Shown here: positions 1 to 8,829 of the stretch, one piece after another
How positions within the stretch are numbered: position 1 is the first letter of the stretch
Layout: each line of letters starts with the position of its first letter
Origin: Sinorhizobium kostiense
GTDB lineage: Bacteria; Pseudomonadota; Alphaproteobacteria; Rhizobiales; Rhizobiaceae
Assembly: GCF_017874595.1 (NCBI RefSeq)
Contig: NZ_JAGILA010000002.1
Coordinates: 620,001-684,000 of the forward strand
DNA length: 64,000 nucleotides
Reading direction: 5' to 3'
The notes under the pieces: model-generated
Database searches by the model: none
Told to the model about the DNA's origin: nothing
Seen by the model: only the letters and a program-made list of their open reading frames with translations
Position numbers and translations under genes: made by a program

Positions 1-1049
1 GTCTCCAGATCCGGCAGATCGCCCTGGTCGCGCCTCCAGAAATGCGCCGCGTCCGACAGCCGGGCCCGCACAACTTTGCCGTTGCCGTGAATGATCTCCT
101 TCCCGCCGTCGCTCGCCTCGATGTTGGCAACGAGAATGAACTTGTTCGAAAGCGTGTTTGCACCGGGTTCACGCGTGACGAAACACTTCTGGTTGGTCTT
201 GATCGTCAGCCGGATGATCTCTGAGGGGACGTCGAGAAACGCCTCGTCGAAACTCCCCATCAGCACGCGCGGCCATTCGACAAGGCCAGCCACCTCCTCA
301 AGCAAGCCCTCGTCTTCGACGAGCTCGAGTCCGTTGGCGAAGGCGATGTTGTGGGCATCGGCATTGATCATCTGCTTGCGGCGCTCTGCGTCAAGGACCA
401 CCATTGCTCTTTCGAGCTTCTCCGCATAGTCGGCGAAGCGGCGCACAGTGATTGCCTCCGGCGCATGAAAACGGTGGCCGTAGGTGACGTTGCCGGCGAC
501 GACCCCGTCGACCTCAAACGGTATCGTCCTCGTCTCCTCGGTTTCCGCGCCAAAGGTGCAGACGATCGACTGCAGCGGTCGCACCCAGCGCAGACTGCCG
601 GGTCTTGCGGACGCGGCACCAGAGCGCATGGATTTCGGCCAGGGAAAATCGCGAATGATCCCCGGCATCACCTCCGCGATGATGTCTTCGGCCGCTCTAC
701 CGGGCTTGACGATATGCGCGACGTAGAATTCGCCTTTCTTTGGATCGCTGTGGACATGCGCATCGCTGATCGACGAAAGGCCGGCAGCCCGCAGGAAGCC
801 CTCTATCGCCTTTTCATTCGCATCTGTACGCGGGCCCTTGCGCTCCTCGCGAATGTCGGCGGAGCGGGCATTCAGGCCGCGAATGTCGAGCGTCATCCGG
901 CGCGGGGTCCAATATTCTCGCGCGCCCTCGTAGCTGAGACCGGCCTCGACAAGTGCGTCCGTCACGAGCTTCTTCAGGTCGCCGGCTGCCTTGCGCTGCA
1001 TGCGGGCGGGAATTTCTTCGGAGCGCAGTTCGATGAGAAGATCGGGCAT
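1..1049 (-). CDS. glyS: Glycyl-tRNA synthetase beta subunit, N-terminal part (runs off window)
   Basis: Beta chain of the tetrameric (alpha2beta2) bacterial glycyl-tRNA synthetase, which charges tRNA-Gly in the cytoplasm. Only the first 349 codons are present; the 3' end lies before base 1. The reading frame opens with [18 protein letters not shown], the family's conserved amino terminus, which fixes the start at 1049. Conserved stretches such as [10 protein letters not shown] follow near residue 260. The partner subunit glyQ lies 3 kb upstream on the same strand, separated by a LemA/DUF2207 pair, so the two subunit genes are not adjacent. Confidence 0.95.
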   Translation of the reverse strand, partial: MPDLLIELRSEEIPARMQRKAAGDLKKLVTDALVEAGLSYEGAREYWTPRRMTLDIRGLNARSADIREERKGPRTDANEKAIEGFLRAAGLSSISDAHVHSDPKKGEFYVAHIVKPGRAAEDIIAEVMPGIIRDFPWPKSMRSGAASARPGSLRWVRPLQSIVCTFGAETEETRTIPFEVDGVVAGNVTYGHRFHAPEAITVRRFADYAEKLERAMVVLDAERRKQMINADAHNIAFANGLELVEDEGLLEEVAGLVEWPRVLMGSFDEAFLDVPSEIIRLTIKTNQKCFVTREPGANTLSNKFILVANIEASDGGKEIIHGNGKVVRARLSDAAHFWRRDQGDLPDLE

Positions 1050-1144
1050 GAATTCGAGACTTCGTTTCTGTTCCGGAGGGCTGGCGCGGGACTTAGCAAG
1101 CTCTGGCGAAAATGTCATCACGCCGGTCAAGGAAATTGGCGGTC

Positions 1145-3082
1145 CTACCAACCTCCGCCGCCACCGCCGCCACCGCCGCCGCCTGAGAAGCCGCCGCCAG
1201 AGGAAAAACCTGAGGACGAACTTTTGGGCGGAGGCGGCAATGAGGAGGCGATGGTATCAGCCATCGATCCGGCGAAACCGCCGATCGTGTCGGTGAAGGA
1301 GCCGGGAGCAAAACTATCGCCATGGTACCAGCTTGGCTGGTATGTAGCCGCAGCGGCACCGCCTGCCGCCGCCAGCAGCCATCGGTCGAAGGTCTCGGTC
1401 CACGGTTTCTCGACGCCGAGCGCCACTGCATAGGGCAGCAGCGTCTCGAAGTGGCGGGGCGACATTTCCGGCGCACCCTGCATGTTCATTCGATCCTTCT
1501 CGGCAAGTGTCAAATACTGCCTCAGACCCTCGATCCCATCCATCATGCGCCTGCCGAGCGGCGTCGGCGCACCCATCAGGAAGAAAAAGAGCAGATTGAC
1601 GAGCACGATCCCGCCAACAGCAAAGAGCAGCGGTAAGTGGTCCGGCTCTGTCGCCGAAAAGACGAGGACGGCAAGGATGCTGGAGAAGACCGTGAAAAGT
1701 ACGAAGCCGACAAAAGCGATTACGACGATCGACAGGATGCGGCGCGCGAGGCTCGCACCGGGCCGGAACGATTTGCCGAACGAAACAGCCAAAATCGAGA
1801 TAAAGACAGCGAACATGACGGGCACGATGACAAGCGGGATCATATCTTCGCTAAGATCACCGAAGACGAACAGTGCCGCCAGTGTCGCCACCGAGAGAAC
1901 GACGCCGCCAATGATGTAGCCGGCATTGGCGCGGTAGTATTTGTCGCGATGTTCGCGCTCCATCGCCCGACGGAAGCCGGAGCCTGCCGTCTCGACCGTC
2001 TTGCCGTTCGCCCGATCGATCGTGAGCTTGCCGCCGGAAGATTCAAGCGCCTTCATCAGCGTCGCCTCACCCGTCGGCAATTTGTCTCCTCCATCTTTGC
2101 CGGTGGCTGAGACGACGATGGCGCTCTTCAAATCAGCGAGAACCACGTGCCCCTTGACCGCGAGGTTGAGCACGGCCGCAGAGAGTGCGGTCCACCCCTC
2201 GCCGGCGAAGCCCTTGTTGTCGATATAGTTGACGAGGGCGGGCGAAATACCATCCGGAGGGTCCCATCGCGGCACCATAATACCGCGGGCGGGGTCACGA
2301 CCGACCCCAACCCAGGCGCGGCCGTAATAGAGTGTCACGATGACCAGCCCTACGCCGGCAATGACCAATGCGAGGTGGTCGCGAAGCCACCAGATGTTTT
2401 CCTGCGCGGCAGTCGGCCGGTCGATGCTGCCCTTCGGCAGCTTGATCGCGACGGTTAGACCCTCCTGCGGACGAAGCCTGCGCGTGGTGGCGAAGAAAAT
2501 CTCGCCTCCTTCCTCGATCGCACGCGCATCCTTGCCGGTAGCCCCGTAGCCGCCGGTGAAGACGTCAAGGCCCTGTGCCCTGACCCCATCCGGCAGTGTG
2601 ACCGTTGCAGTCGCCTCCTCGATCGGGAAGGGCCACTCGGTGCCAGTCACGTTCCAGTAGAGCTCATCATGATCGTCGAAAAAGCGGACCTGCCGCCCGG
2701 TCTCGTAGGTGATCTGAAACGTGTGTTCGCCATGCGGTAGGAAGACGTCTGCTTTGCCGGTATATATCCGAACGCCGCCGTCGATCGGTTCCGTGCGGTA
2801 TTCCTCAGGCTCGCCGTCGCGCTCGACGGAAACAACGTTGAAGTCCACCTTCGCCCTGCGGCCGCTCTCGTCAAGGAAGGTCAATGGGAAATCGCGATAG
2901 ATGCCGCGCCGGATTTGCTTGCCTTCGACCATCGCTGTGATCGTTTCGGTGACCGATAGCGTGCCGTCCTTGGCAAGGTCGACCACGGAATGATAGGCGG
3001 CAATGATCTCAGCCGCAGCGGCGACGAGCGGTGAAGCCATGATAAAGAGAGCGATCGCCAACGTCGCGACAAACCGACTCAT
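1145..3082 (-). CDS. DUF2207 domain membrane protein with glycine-rich C-terminus
   Basis: 645-residue membrane protein of the DUF2207 family (predicted membrane protein, function unproven). Residues 1-24 look like a signal peptide ([20 protein letters not shown]). A large beta-rich exported domain follows, then a membrane segment near residue 240 and at least four more hydrophobic segments between about 390 and 530. The tail ends in serine- and glycine-rich sequence with a run of 11 glycines before a final Trp. The open frame extends 42 codons upstream, but 3082 is preferred because GGGGAGGGGG lies just before this ATG. lemA ends 37 bases upstream on the same strand; LemA plus a DUF2207 protein is a recurrent pairing, so they probably act together at the envelope. 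Confidence 0.88.
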   Translation of the reverse strand: MSRFVATLAIALFIMASPLVAAAAEIIAAYHSVVDLAKDGTLSVTETITAMVEGKQIRRGIYRDFPLTFLDESGRRAKVDFNVVSVERDGEPEEYRTEPIDGGVRIYTGKADVFLPHGEHTFQITYETGRQVRFFDDHDELYWNVTGTEWPFPIEEATATVTLPDGVRAQGLDVFTGGYGATGKDARAIEEGGEIFFATTRRLRPQEGLTVAIKLPKGSIDRPTAAQENIWWLRDHLALVIAGVGLVIVTLYYGRAWVGVGRDPARGIMVPRWDPPDGISPALVNYIDNKGFAGEGWTALSAAVLNLAVKGHVVLADLKSAIVVSATGKDGGDKLPTGEATLMKALESSGGKLTIDRANGKTVETAGSGFRRAMEREHRDKYYRANAGYIIGGVVLSVATLAALFVFGDLSEDMIPLVIVPVMFAVFISILAVSFGKSFRPGASLARRILSIVVIAFVGFVLFTVFSSILAVLVFSATEPDHLPLLFAVGGIVLVNLLFFFLMGAPTPLGRRMMDGIEGLRQYLTLAEKDRMNMQGAPEMSPRHFETLLPYAVALGVEKPWTETFDRWLLAAAGGAAAATYQPSWYHGDSFAPGSFTDTIGGFAGSMADTIASSLPPPPKSSSSGFSSGGGFSGGGGGGGGGGGW

Positions 3083-3119
3083 CGCACCCCCTCCCCGAAA
3101 CGGCTTCGAAATCGAAACA

Positions 3120-3668
3120 TTAGAACCTGACCGACGGCACCGCACGATCCGCTTCGTTGGTGATTTCGAAATAGCTGGCCCTGGCAAAACGGAAAACGCT
3201 GGCCACAAGATTGGAGGGAAAGCTCTCGACCTTCACGTTGAGATCGCGGGCGGCGCCGTTGTAATAACGGCGCGACATTTGGATCTCTCCCTCGATCGTC
3301 TCGAGCGACCGCTGCAGTTCCGCGAAATTCTGGTTGGCTTTCAAGTCCGGATAGGCCTCCGCAAGCGCGAACAGGCGCCCGAGGGCCTGGCTGAGCGCGC
3401 CCTCCACGGCGGCCCGCCCGGCAACGTCGCCTTCCGGCACGGCCTGCGCCCGATTGCGAAGCGTGACCACTTCCTCGAGCGTGGACTTCTCATGCGCCGC
3501 ATAGCCCTTCACCGTCTCGATGAGGTTGGGGATGAGATCGGCGCGTCGTTTCAACTGCACGTCGATACCCGACCAGGCTTCCTGGGTCATCTGCCGTGCC
3601 CTGACCAGGCTGTTGTAAACGAAGATCAGATAAAGAACCACGGCGACGCCGATTGCCAGCCCTATCAT
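3120..3668 (-). CDS. lemA: LemA family protein
   Basis: 182-residue LemA family protein with one amino-terminal membrane anchor (about residues 3-20, [20 protein letters not shown]) and a helical LemA domain (residues 25-180), including the conserved pattern [20 protein letters not shown] near residue 32. The biochemical role of the family is not established. Length matches the family. It is transcribed with the downstream DUF2207 gene and sits inside the glyQ-glyS interval. The ATG at 3668 is preceded by AGGAGGGGC at a good distance. Confidence 0.92.
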   Translation of the reverse strand: MIGLAIGVAVVLYLIFVYNSLVRARQMTQEAWSGIDVQLKRRADLIPNLIETVKGYAAHEKSTLEEVVTLRNRAQAVPEGDVAGRAAVEGALSQALGRLFALAEAYPDLKANQNFAELQRSLETIEGEIQMSRRYYNGAARDLNVKVESFPSNLVASVFRFARASYFEITNEADRAVPSVRF

Positions 3669-3700
3669 GAATGCCCCTCCTTTTTGACCTGGCGGAGCTT

Positions 3701-3761
3701 ACTGCATGATTCCTCAAATCGGAATCGTTTTGAGCAAAAAGGAAGCGGCAATTCAATGCAC
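3701..3761. repeat. Degenerate rhizobial intergenic palindromic element
   Basis: Begins ACTGCATGATTCCTCAAATC and closes with GCAATTCAATGCA; the middle alternates matching ATCGGAATCG-type arms. The pattern resembles the short palindromic mosaic elements scattered between genes in Sinorhizobium and Rhizobium. It lies just upstream of lemA. Confidence 0.5.
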
Positions 3762-3916
3762 TAGGCGGTCGTTACCGGCACCGGAGGCGCCCCTACGCGT
3801 TCGGTGCTGGCCTTCACGAGATCACCGGTCGCTTTCCCTGTTTCCCCGGTAACCGCGCCAAGATCGCCGATGAAAGATAGTCGATCCATCGACAACCACA
3901 CGACGCAAGGCAAACC

Positions 3917-4108
3917 ATGAGACCGCTCGCATCCTTCCTCAACGTGATCGCCTTTTCGGCGCTCTTCGTTGCCTATGCGAGCGTCGGAGAGGTCGAGAAG
4001 CCGGATGGTGTCCGGCGCGCGCTGGAGACCTATGATAGGGCGCTAAAGACCAGCGCATCGTCCCTGCTGAAGCCAGCCTCGAACATCGGGAGAGATCGAA
4101 CAGTCTGA
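3917..4108 (+). CDS. Possible small exported protein, 63 residues
   Basis: A short frame starting MRPLASFLNVIAFSALFVAY, which looks like a signal peptide or membrane anchor, followed by a polar helical stretch. AAGG lies six bases before the ATG. It is convergent with glyQ, ending five bases from the glyQ stop, in a gap otherwise free of genes. I recognise no family. It could equally be a chance frame in GC-rich DNA. Confidence 0.35.
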   Translation: MRPLASFLNVIAFSALFVAYASVGEVEKPDGVRRALETYDRALKTSASSLLKPASNIGRDRTV

Positions 4109-4113
4109 TCGGT

Positions 4114-5076
4114 TCAGGCCGCTTCCTTGTTCCAGTTCGCGCCGCCCGCATCGGTCAGCAGGAAAGCCTCCCCGCAGGCCTTGGCAAGGGTGCGCACGCG
4201 CAGGATATAGCTCTGGCGCTCCGTCACGGAAATCACACCGCGAGCATCGAGAAGATTGAAGACGTGGCTCGCCTTGATGCATTGATCGTAAGCGGGGAAA
4301 ACGCATTTGTGCAGGCCGTCGTTACTTTGGTCACCGGGGGCTCCGGCGGCAAGCAGCGCCAGGCACTCCTTCTCCGCATCGATGAAATGCTGGTGGAGCA
4401 TGGCGGTATTCGCGTATTCGAAATTGTGCCTTGAATATTCCTGCTCCGCCTGCAGGAACACGTCGCCATAGGTGATCTTGTCGTCACCGTCACGGCCGTT
4501 GAAATTGAGATCGTAGACATTGTCGACGCCCTGAACATACATTGCCAGGCGCTCCAGCCCATAGGTCAGTTCGCCGGAAACCGGCGAGCACTCGAGGCCG
4601 CAGACCTGCTGGAAATAAGTGAACTGCGAGACTTCCATGCCGTCGCACCAGCACTCCCAGCCGAGCCCCCACGCGCCGAGAGTCGGACTTTCCCAATCAT
4701 CCTCGACGAAACGGATGTCGTGCAGCAGCGGGTCGAGGCCGATCGCCTCCAGCGATCCCAGATAGAGCTCCTGCAGGTTGGACGGGTTCGGCTTCAACAG
4801 CACCTGGTATTGATAATAGTGCTGGAGCCGGTTCGGGTTCTCGCCGTAACGGCCGTCGGTCGGGCGACGCGACGGCTGGACATAGGCAGCACGCCATGGC
4901 TTCGGCCCGAGCGCCCTTAGCGTTGTCGCCGGGTGGAAGGTGCCGGCGCCGACTTCCATGTCGTAGGGCTGCAGCACCGCGCAACCTTTGGCCGCCCAGT
5001 AGTTGTGCAGCGTCAGGATCAGGGCCTGGAACGAGCGCTTCGGGTTCATGTGGTCCGGGAGAGATGCGGTGGTCAT
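4114..5076 (-). CDS. glyQ: Glycyl-tRNA synthetase alpha subunit
   Basis: 320-residue alpha (catalytic) chain of the alpha2beta2 glycyl-tRNA synthetase. Family hallmarks include [13 protein letters not shown] near residue 12, [20 protein letters not shown] near residue 34, [20 protein letters not shown] and the class II motif region [19 protein letters not shown]. The open frame extends 34 codons further upstream; [10 protein letters not shown] at 5076 is preferred because it gives the normal family length. The small membrane protein gene ends 105 bases upstream on the same strand, and the beta subunit gene glyS lies about 3 kb downstream. Confidence 0.96.
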   Translation of the reverse strand: MTTASLPDHMNPKRSFQALILTLHNYWAAKGCAVLQPYDMEVGAGTFHPATTLRALGPKPWRAAYVQPSRRPTDGRYGENPNRLQHYYQYQVLLKPNPSNLQELYLGSLEAIGLDPLLHDIRFVEDDWESPTLGAWGLGWECWCDGMEVSQFTYFQQVCGLECSPVSGELTYGLERLAMYVQGVDNVYDLNFNGRDGDDKITYGDVFLQAEQEYSRHNFEYANTAMLHQHFIDAEKECLALLAAGAPGDQSNDGLHKCVFPAYDQCIKASHVFNLLDARGVISVTERQSYILRVRTLAKACGEAFLLTDAGGANWNKEAA

Positions 5077-5181
5077 GGTATCGTCCGAATTCTCGAGAAT
5101 TTGCGGGGACAGGTGCCATGCCGGAGAACGGGGGTCAAGCGGCTTGGACGGTTCCACTTGGCCAGGCGGAAGTGGCAATCC

Positions 5182-5373
5182 TCAGTCATCATCGCGCTTC
5201 AGACGGTATTCACCGGTCTTCGGGTCCTTGACAAGGGTTCCGTCGGCACCGGTCGCGTGCTCCCGGCGCAGGCGCTCACGCTGACGCGTAAGCCGTTCGG
5301 CGTCTTTGACGAACTTGCGGTAGCCGATCCAGGCAATGAGGGCGATGATCAAGAGCAGGATGATCTGCGGCAT
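5182..5373 (-). CDS. Small single-pass membrane protein
   Basis: 63-residue protein with one amino-terminal hydrophobic helix (MPQIILLLIIALIAWIGY) and a charged cytoplasmic tail rich in Arg, Lys and Glu that ends in KDPKTGEYRLKRDDD. Proteins of this shape are found next to glyQ and sppA in rhizobia, but no function is known to me. The frame could start 11 codons earlier; the start at 5373 is chosen because GGAGGAACC stands right before it. Confidence 0.75.
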   Translation of the reverse strand: MPQIILLLIIALIAWIGYRKFVKDAERLTRQRERLRREHATGADGTLVKDPKTGEYRLKRDDD

Positions 5374-5446
5374 GGTTCCTCCTCTGCTCCTCCCGTTCAA
5401 GGACAAGGAGGTGCAGCACCTCGGTGTTACAGCGGCTTTGCGCTCT

Positions 5447-5507
5447 ACTGCATGTCTCCCTAAACCGACCTCGATTCAACGACAAAGACAGGCAGCCATT
5501 CATAGTG
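5447..5507. repeat. Rhizobial intergenic palindromic element (first half of mosaic)
   Basis: Starts CTGCATGTCTCCCTAAACCG and ends in GACAAAGACAGGCAG, an inverted pair around CCGACCTCGATTC. The layout matches the tgcatg-type palindromes common in Rhizobiaceae intergenic DNA. It abuts the copy of the CTACAGCG palindrome at 5508, so the two form a mosaic. Confidence 0.55.
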
Positions 5508-5551
5508 CTACAGCGACCTTTGCGCGTCTGACAAGACGCGCGGCGCGGTAG
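5508..5551. repeat. Dispersed 44-bp palindromic repeat, copy 1
   Basis: Outer arms CTACAGCG and CGCGGTAG, inner perfect 7-bp stem GCGCGTC/GACGCGC with loop TGACAA. Other copies are at 12290 and 31886. Located downstream of sppA. Confidence 0.75.
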
Positions 5552-5568
5552 GCCAGATTATCGCCGAC

Positions 5569-6432
5569 TCAAAGACCGAAGCGTGCCCAGAGCGCCCTCT
5601 CCTCCATCGCTTCCACGAGCTCCGCCGCCGATGCCGCCAATGGGCCGGCGATCGCGCCCGCCACCGCCGCGCCCGGCTGGCGGCGTCCGAAAAGGCTGCG
5701 GCTGGGCTGGATGAGCTCGAGGCTGGCCTTTTCGCCGTAGCGCTTCTTCACCTCGCCGCGCATGTCGCCGAGCGTGTCCACGAGGCCGAGCTCCTGCCCG
5801 CGCCGCCCCGTCCAGAAGAGGCCGGAAAAAATATCGGGGTGATCGGCAAGAAGCGAACCGCGCCGTGCCTTGACCATCTGGATAAAGGTAGCATGGATGT
5901 CGAGCTGAAGGCTCTTCAAGAACTCGACGTCGCGCTCCTTTTCCGGCTGGAACGGATCGAGCACGACCTTGTTCTCGCCGGCGGTATAGACGCGCCGCTC
6001 GACGCCTATCTTCTTCAAGAGTTCCGGGAAGCCGAAGCCGCCGGAAACGACGCCGATAGAGCCGACGATCGAACTCGGATCGGCAATGATCTCGTCTCCC
6101 GCAAGCGCGATCATGTAGCCACCCGAAGCGGCCACATCCTCGATGAAGATCAACACGCGCTTCTTCTTCTCCTCGGCCAGGTCGCGAATGCGCTGGTAGA
6201 TCAGGCGCGACTGGACCGGCGAGCCGCCAGGCGAATTGACCGAGATGGCAATGGCGGGCGCTTCCTTTGCAGAGAAAGCCTTCTCAAGCAACGGCGCCAC
6301 GGTAGCAAGATTGAGAGCGGGACGGAACTGGCTGCCGCCGGTCATGATAGCACCGTGGAGCCGGATTGCCGGGATGGTCACGCCGTCCTTACGAAAACGT
6401 CTCGGCAATATTTTCTTCAAGAACCCGGCCAT
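5569..6432 (-). CDS. sppA: S49 family signal peptide peptidase
   Basis: 287-residue peptidase of the S49 (SppA/SohB) family, which digests leftover signal peptides at the inner membrane. The Ser of ASGGYM (near residue 125) is the expected nucleophile, and the Lys of TAGENKVVLDPF (near 170) fits the general base of the Ser/Lys dyad. GSIGV and the NSPGG motif near residue 67 are also present. There is no obvious long membrane anchor. The frame extends upstream but MAGFLKKILP at 6432 gives the normal start. It is the first gene of a minus-strand run ending in glyS. Confidence 0.92.
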   Translation of the reverse strand: MAGFLKKILPRRFRKDGVTIPAIRLHGAIMTGGSQFRPALNLATVAPLLEKAFSAKEAPAIAISVNSPGGSPVQSRLIYQRIRDLAEEKKKRVLIFIEDVAASGGYMIALAGDEIIADPSSIVGSIGVVSGGFGFPELLKKIGVERRVYTAGENKVVLDPFQPEKERDVEFLKSLQLDIHATFIQMVKARRGSLLADHPDIFSGLFWTGRRGQELGLVDTLGDMRGEVKKRYGEKASLELIQPSRSLFGRRQPGAAVAGAIAGPLAASAAELVEAMEERALWARFGL

Positions 6433-6510
6433 TTCAACTCCTGCCCTGTGAGAAACTGCTCCTGCATGTATGCACTCCCGCTGCAAACGCAATGCCATTC
6501 CTGCCGTTTG

Positions 6511-7332
6511 TCAGCGCCGCCCGTACGCCGCGCGACCGTTGTTCAGGTCGTCGACCTCCGGGGAGAAGCGGTGGGATCCCTCGCCGTGCATCACAAGCGG
6601 CGCACGCAGCACCAGCCGCTTGCGGCTCTGCTTTATCGCGGTCACCAGGATGCGCACCGCGTTTTCCCCCGCACGGGGCAGAAGCGGCGTGATCTCGATA
6701 CCGCCGAAACGGCGGCCGCAGGCAGCGATGATCTCGGCGATCGATTCCGGTCTGGCGATCAGCGAAAGCTGGCCTCCGGGCTTCATGATAGCGCCTGCCG
6801 TCTTGATCCACGCCTCGAAGAGATCGTCGCTCATAGAGTGGGCTTCGGCCCTCAGGCCATCCGGCGTCCGGCGGTCGGCGGCATCGTTGAATGGCGGGTT
6901 CATGATCACGTGATCGAAGCAATCGTCAACAAGGCCCGCCGCGACGCGCGCCTTTCCGTGCAGTGCAACGTCCGCCTCGAGTACTGCGACACGCGCGGCG
7001 AAGCCGGCGTTCTCGGGTAAGGCCAGGCTACGGCGGGCGAAATCCGCCATGACCGGCGAACGCTCGACGAGCAGCACCTCGGCCGTGTCGATCCGTGAGG
7101 CGACGGCAATGCCGGCCGCCCCCGCGCCTGCGCCGAGGTCGGCGACGCGGCAGGGCCGCTCCGAGGAAACGAGCGAGGCGAGCAGCATCGCATCCATGCC
7201 GGAGCGATGGCCCTGACCGAGCGGCTGGATCAGGTGAAACCTGCCGCGGTGGAACGCGTCCACCGTTTCCGATGGCACTCTCATTACGCCGTCCATCCCG
7301 CGCTCGATCCGGGCGCGTATTGCGTCGGCCAA
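6511..7332 (-). CDS. TrmN6-like tRNA1(Val) adenine-N6 methyltransferase family protein
   Basis: 273-residue class I SAM-dependent methyltransferase. The SAM-binding motif is VADLGAGAGAAGIAVASR (about residues 63-80) and the amino-methylating signature is IMNPPFN (about 143-149), as in the YfiC/TrmN6 family that methylates A37 of tRNA-Val. The amino-terminal FHLIQPLGQGHRSGMDAMLL block also fits this family. The true start may be the Met at residue 13 or 17. The DUF2007 gene ends five bases upstream, so the two are likely cotranscribed. Confidence 0.82.
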   Translation of the reverse strand: MADAIRARIERGMDGVMRVPSETVDAFHRGRFHLIQPLGQGHRSGMDAMLLASLVSSERPCRVADLGAGAGAAGIAVASRIDTAEVLLVERSPVMADFARRSLALPENAGFAARVAVLEADVALHGKARVAAGLVDDCFDHVIMNPPFNDAADRRTPDGLRAEAHSMSDDLFEAWIKTAGAIMKPGGQLSLIARPESIAEIIAACGRRFGGIEITPLLPRAGENAVRILVTAIKQSRKRLVLRAPLVMHGEGSHRFSPEVDDLNNGRAAYGRR

Positions 7333-7336
7333 CCGA

Positions 7337-7558
7337 TCACTGCCGCAATTCCTTCTCGAGACCGGCGTCGATCAGGATGCGCCGGGCCCTGTCGGCATCC
7401 TCGTCGGCCACAAGAAAGCGACGCGGCAGCAGGCCGAGCGAGCCTTCGAGGATGCTCATGTCGCGATCGGCTACAAGGCAGGTAATGCCGGCATCCTTCA
7501 TCAGACTTTCCGCAAAGGAGAGAAGGACGGCGTCGTTGGTGCGGATCAGTTCCTTCAT
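7337..7558 (-). CDS. DUF2007 domain protein
   Basis: 73-residue protein made up of a single DUF2007 (putative signal-transducing) domain, MKELIRTNDAVLLSFAESLM to the C-terminus. The family is short and often sits next to methyltransferase genes. It lies immediately upstream of the TrmN6-like gene and is divergent from ispB about 100 bases away. No catalytic residues can be named. Confidence 0.82.
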   Translation of the reverse strand: MKELIRTNDAVLLSFAESLMKDAGITCLVADRDMSILEGSLGLLPRRFLVADEDADRARRILIDAGLEKELRQ

Positions 7559-7655
7559 GACGGCCTCAATTTACAAAGGGGAGGCAATTCGCCTCTTGCC
7601 GCCCGTGGCCCCACTTTCTATTGTCCAATCGACGACGAAACAGGAGTCCGGGGCG

Positions 7656-8672
7656 TTGGGCGTAGTGATACCGCTGGAAGACAATAAAAACAAACAGGCG
7701 TCCGTGCAGCCGCTTGTCGGGCTTACTTCGTCCGACATGGAGCGAGTCAACCAGCTCATTCTCTCCAAGGCGGGCTCCGACGTCCAGATGATCCCGGAGG
7801 TTGCCAATCACCTGATTTCCTCGGGCGGCAAGCGACTGCGGCCAATGCTGACGCTCGCCGCCGCCTCGATGTTCGGCTACGAGGGCGACGCCCATGTCAA
7901 GCTCGCAACCAGCGTCGAATTCATGCACACGGCTACGTTGCTCCATGACGACGTGGTCGACGAGAGCGATCTCAGACGCGGCAAATCCACGGCTCGAACG
8001 ATTTGGGGCAATCAAGCAAGCGTTCTCGTCGGCGATTTCCTGCTTGGCCAGGCTTTTCGCATGATGGTCGATGTCGGCTCGCTCGATGCGCTCGACGTGC
8101 TGTCGACGGCGGCGTCGGTGATCGCGGAAGGCGAGGTCCTGCAGCTTTCGGTGGCCAAGAACATGGAAACCACCGAGGACGACTATCTGCAGGTCATCCG
8201 CGCCAAGACCGCTGCCCTCTTTGCGGCCGCCGCCGAGGTTGGCCCGATCGTCGCTGGCGCGAGCAGGGCCGACCGCAACGCGCTCAAGTCCTACGGCATG
8301 AATCTCGGCCTCGCCTTCCAGCTCGTCGACGACGTACTCGATTATGGCGGCTCGTCGAGCGATCTCGGCAAGAACGTTGGAGATGATTTCCGCGAGGGCA
8401 AGATCACGCTGCCGATCATTCTCTCCTATCGACGCGGCACGCCGGGGGACCGGAACTTCTGGCGCGCAGCGATCGAGGGCGGCGCGAGCGACGCGGCCAA
8501 TCTCGAGAAGGCACTCGGGCTCATCCGCCGCTATGGCGGTCTGACCGACACCATCGCGCGGGCGCAGCACTACGGCACGATCGCGCGCGATGCGCTCGCA
8601 CCTCTGCCGGCTTCCCCCTGGAAGGCGGCGCTGATCGAGGTGATCGATTTCTGCATCGACCGGGTGAGCTGA
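7656..8672 (+). CDS. ispB: Long-chain polyprenyl diphosphate synthase (quinone side chain)
   Basis: 338-residue trans-prenyltransferase that elongates isoprenoid diphosphates to the side chain of ubiquinone (decaprenyl in most rhizobia, but chain length cannot be read here). The first Asp-rich motif is LLHDDVVDESD (near residue 97) and the second is LVDDVLDYGG (near 222), both intact; GGKRLRPML binds the substrate diphosphate. The start is the TTG at 7656, preceded by CAGGAG nine bases upstream; a GTG three codons later is the alternative. It is divergent from the DUF2007 gene. Confidence 0.93.
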   Translation: MGVVIPLEDNKNKQASVQPLVGLTSSDMERVNQLILSKAGSDVQMIPEVANHLISSGGKRLRPMLTLAAASMFGYEGDAHVKLATSVEFMHTATLLHDDVVDESDLRRGKSTARTIWGNQASVLVGDFLLGQAFRMMVDVGSLDALDVLSTAASVIAEGEVLQLSVAKNMETTEDDYLQVIRAKTAALFAAAAEVGPIVAGASRADRNALKSYGMNLGLAFQLVDDVLDYGGSSSDLGKNVGDDFREGKITLPIILSYRRGTPGDRNFWRAAIEGGASDAANLEKALGLIRRYGGLTDTIARAQHYGTIARDALAPLPASPWKAALIEVIDFCIDRVS

Positions 8673-8829
8673 GATCGTTGCGCCGGGAGATTCCGGGGGG
8701 AATTTCTTGCCGCGCTGCGCCAAAAAAGCCATTCTATTCATCAATACTTGCGTCGGGCCCCCTCCGATCGACTGCGAAGCTGACAGCGGTAGCGCGACGC
8801 GCCGGACAATCGGCAACGAAAGGTTAGAT

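Noticed and set aside
351..1433. Long plus-strand frame with a proline run
   Set aside because: It is antisense to glyS and to the glycine tail of the DUF2207 gene, which explains the proline run. No ribosome site or family.
7095..7655. Amino-terminal extension of the ispB frame
   Set aside because: The extra residues overlap the divergent DUF2007 and methyltransferase genes and have Arg-rich, non-protein-like composition; TTG at 7656 has a good ribosome site.
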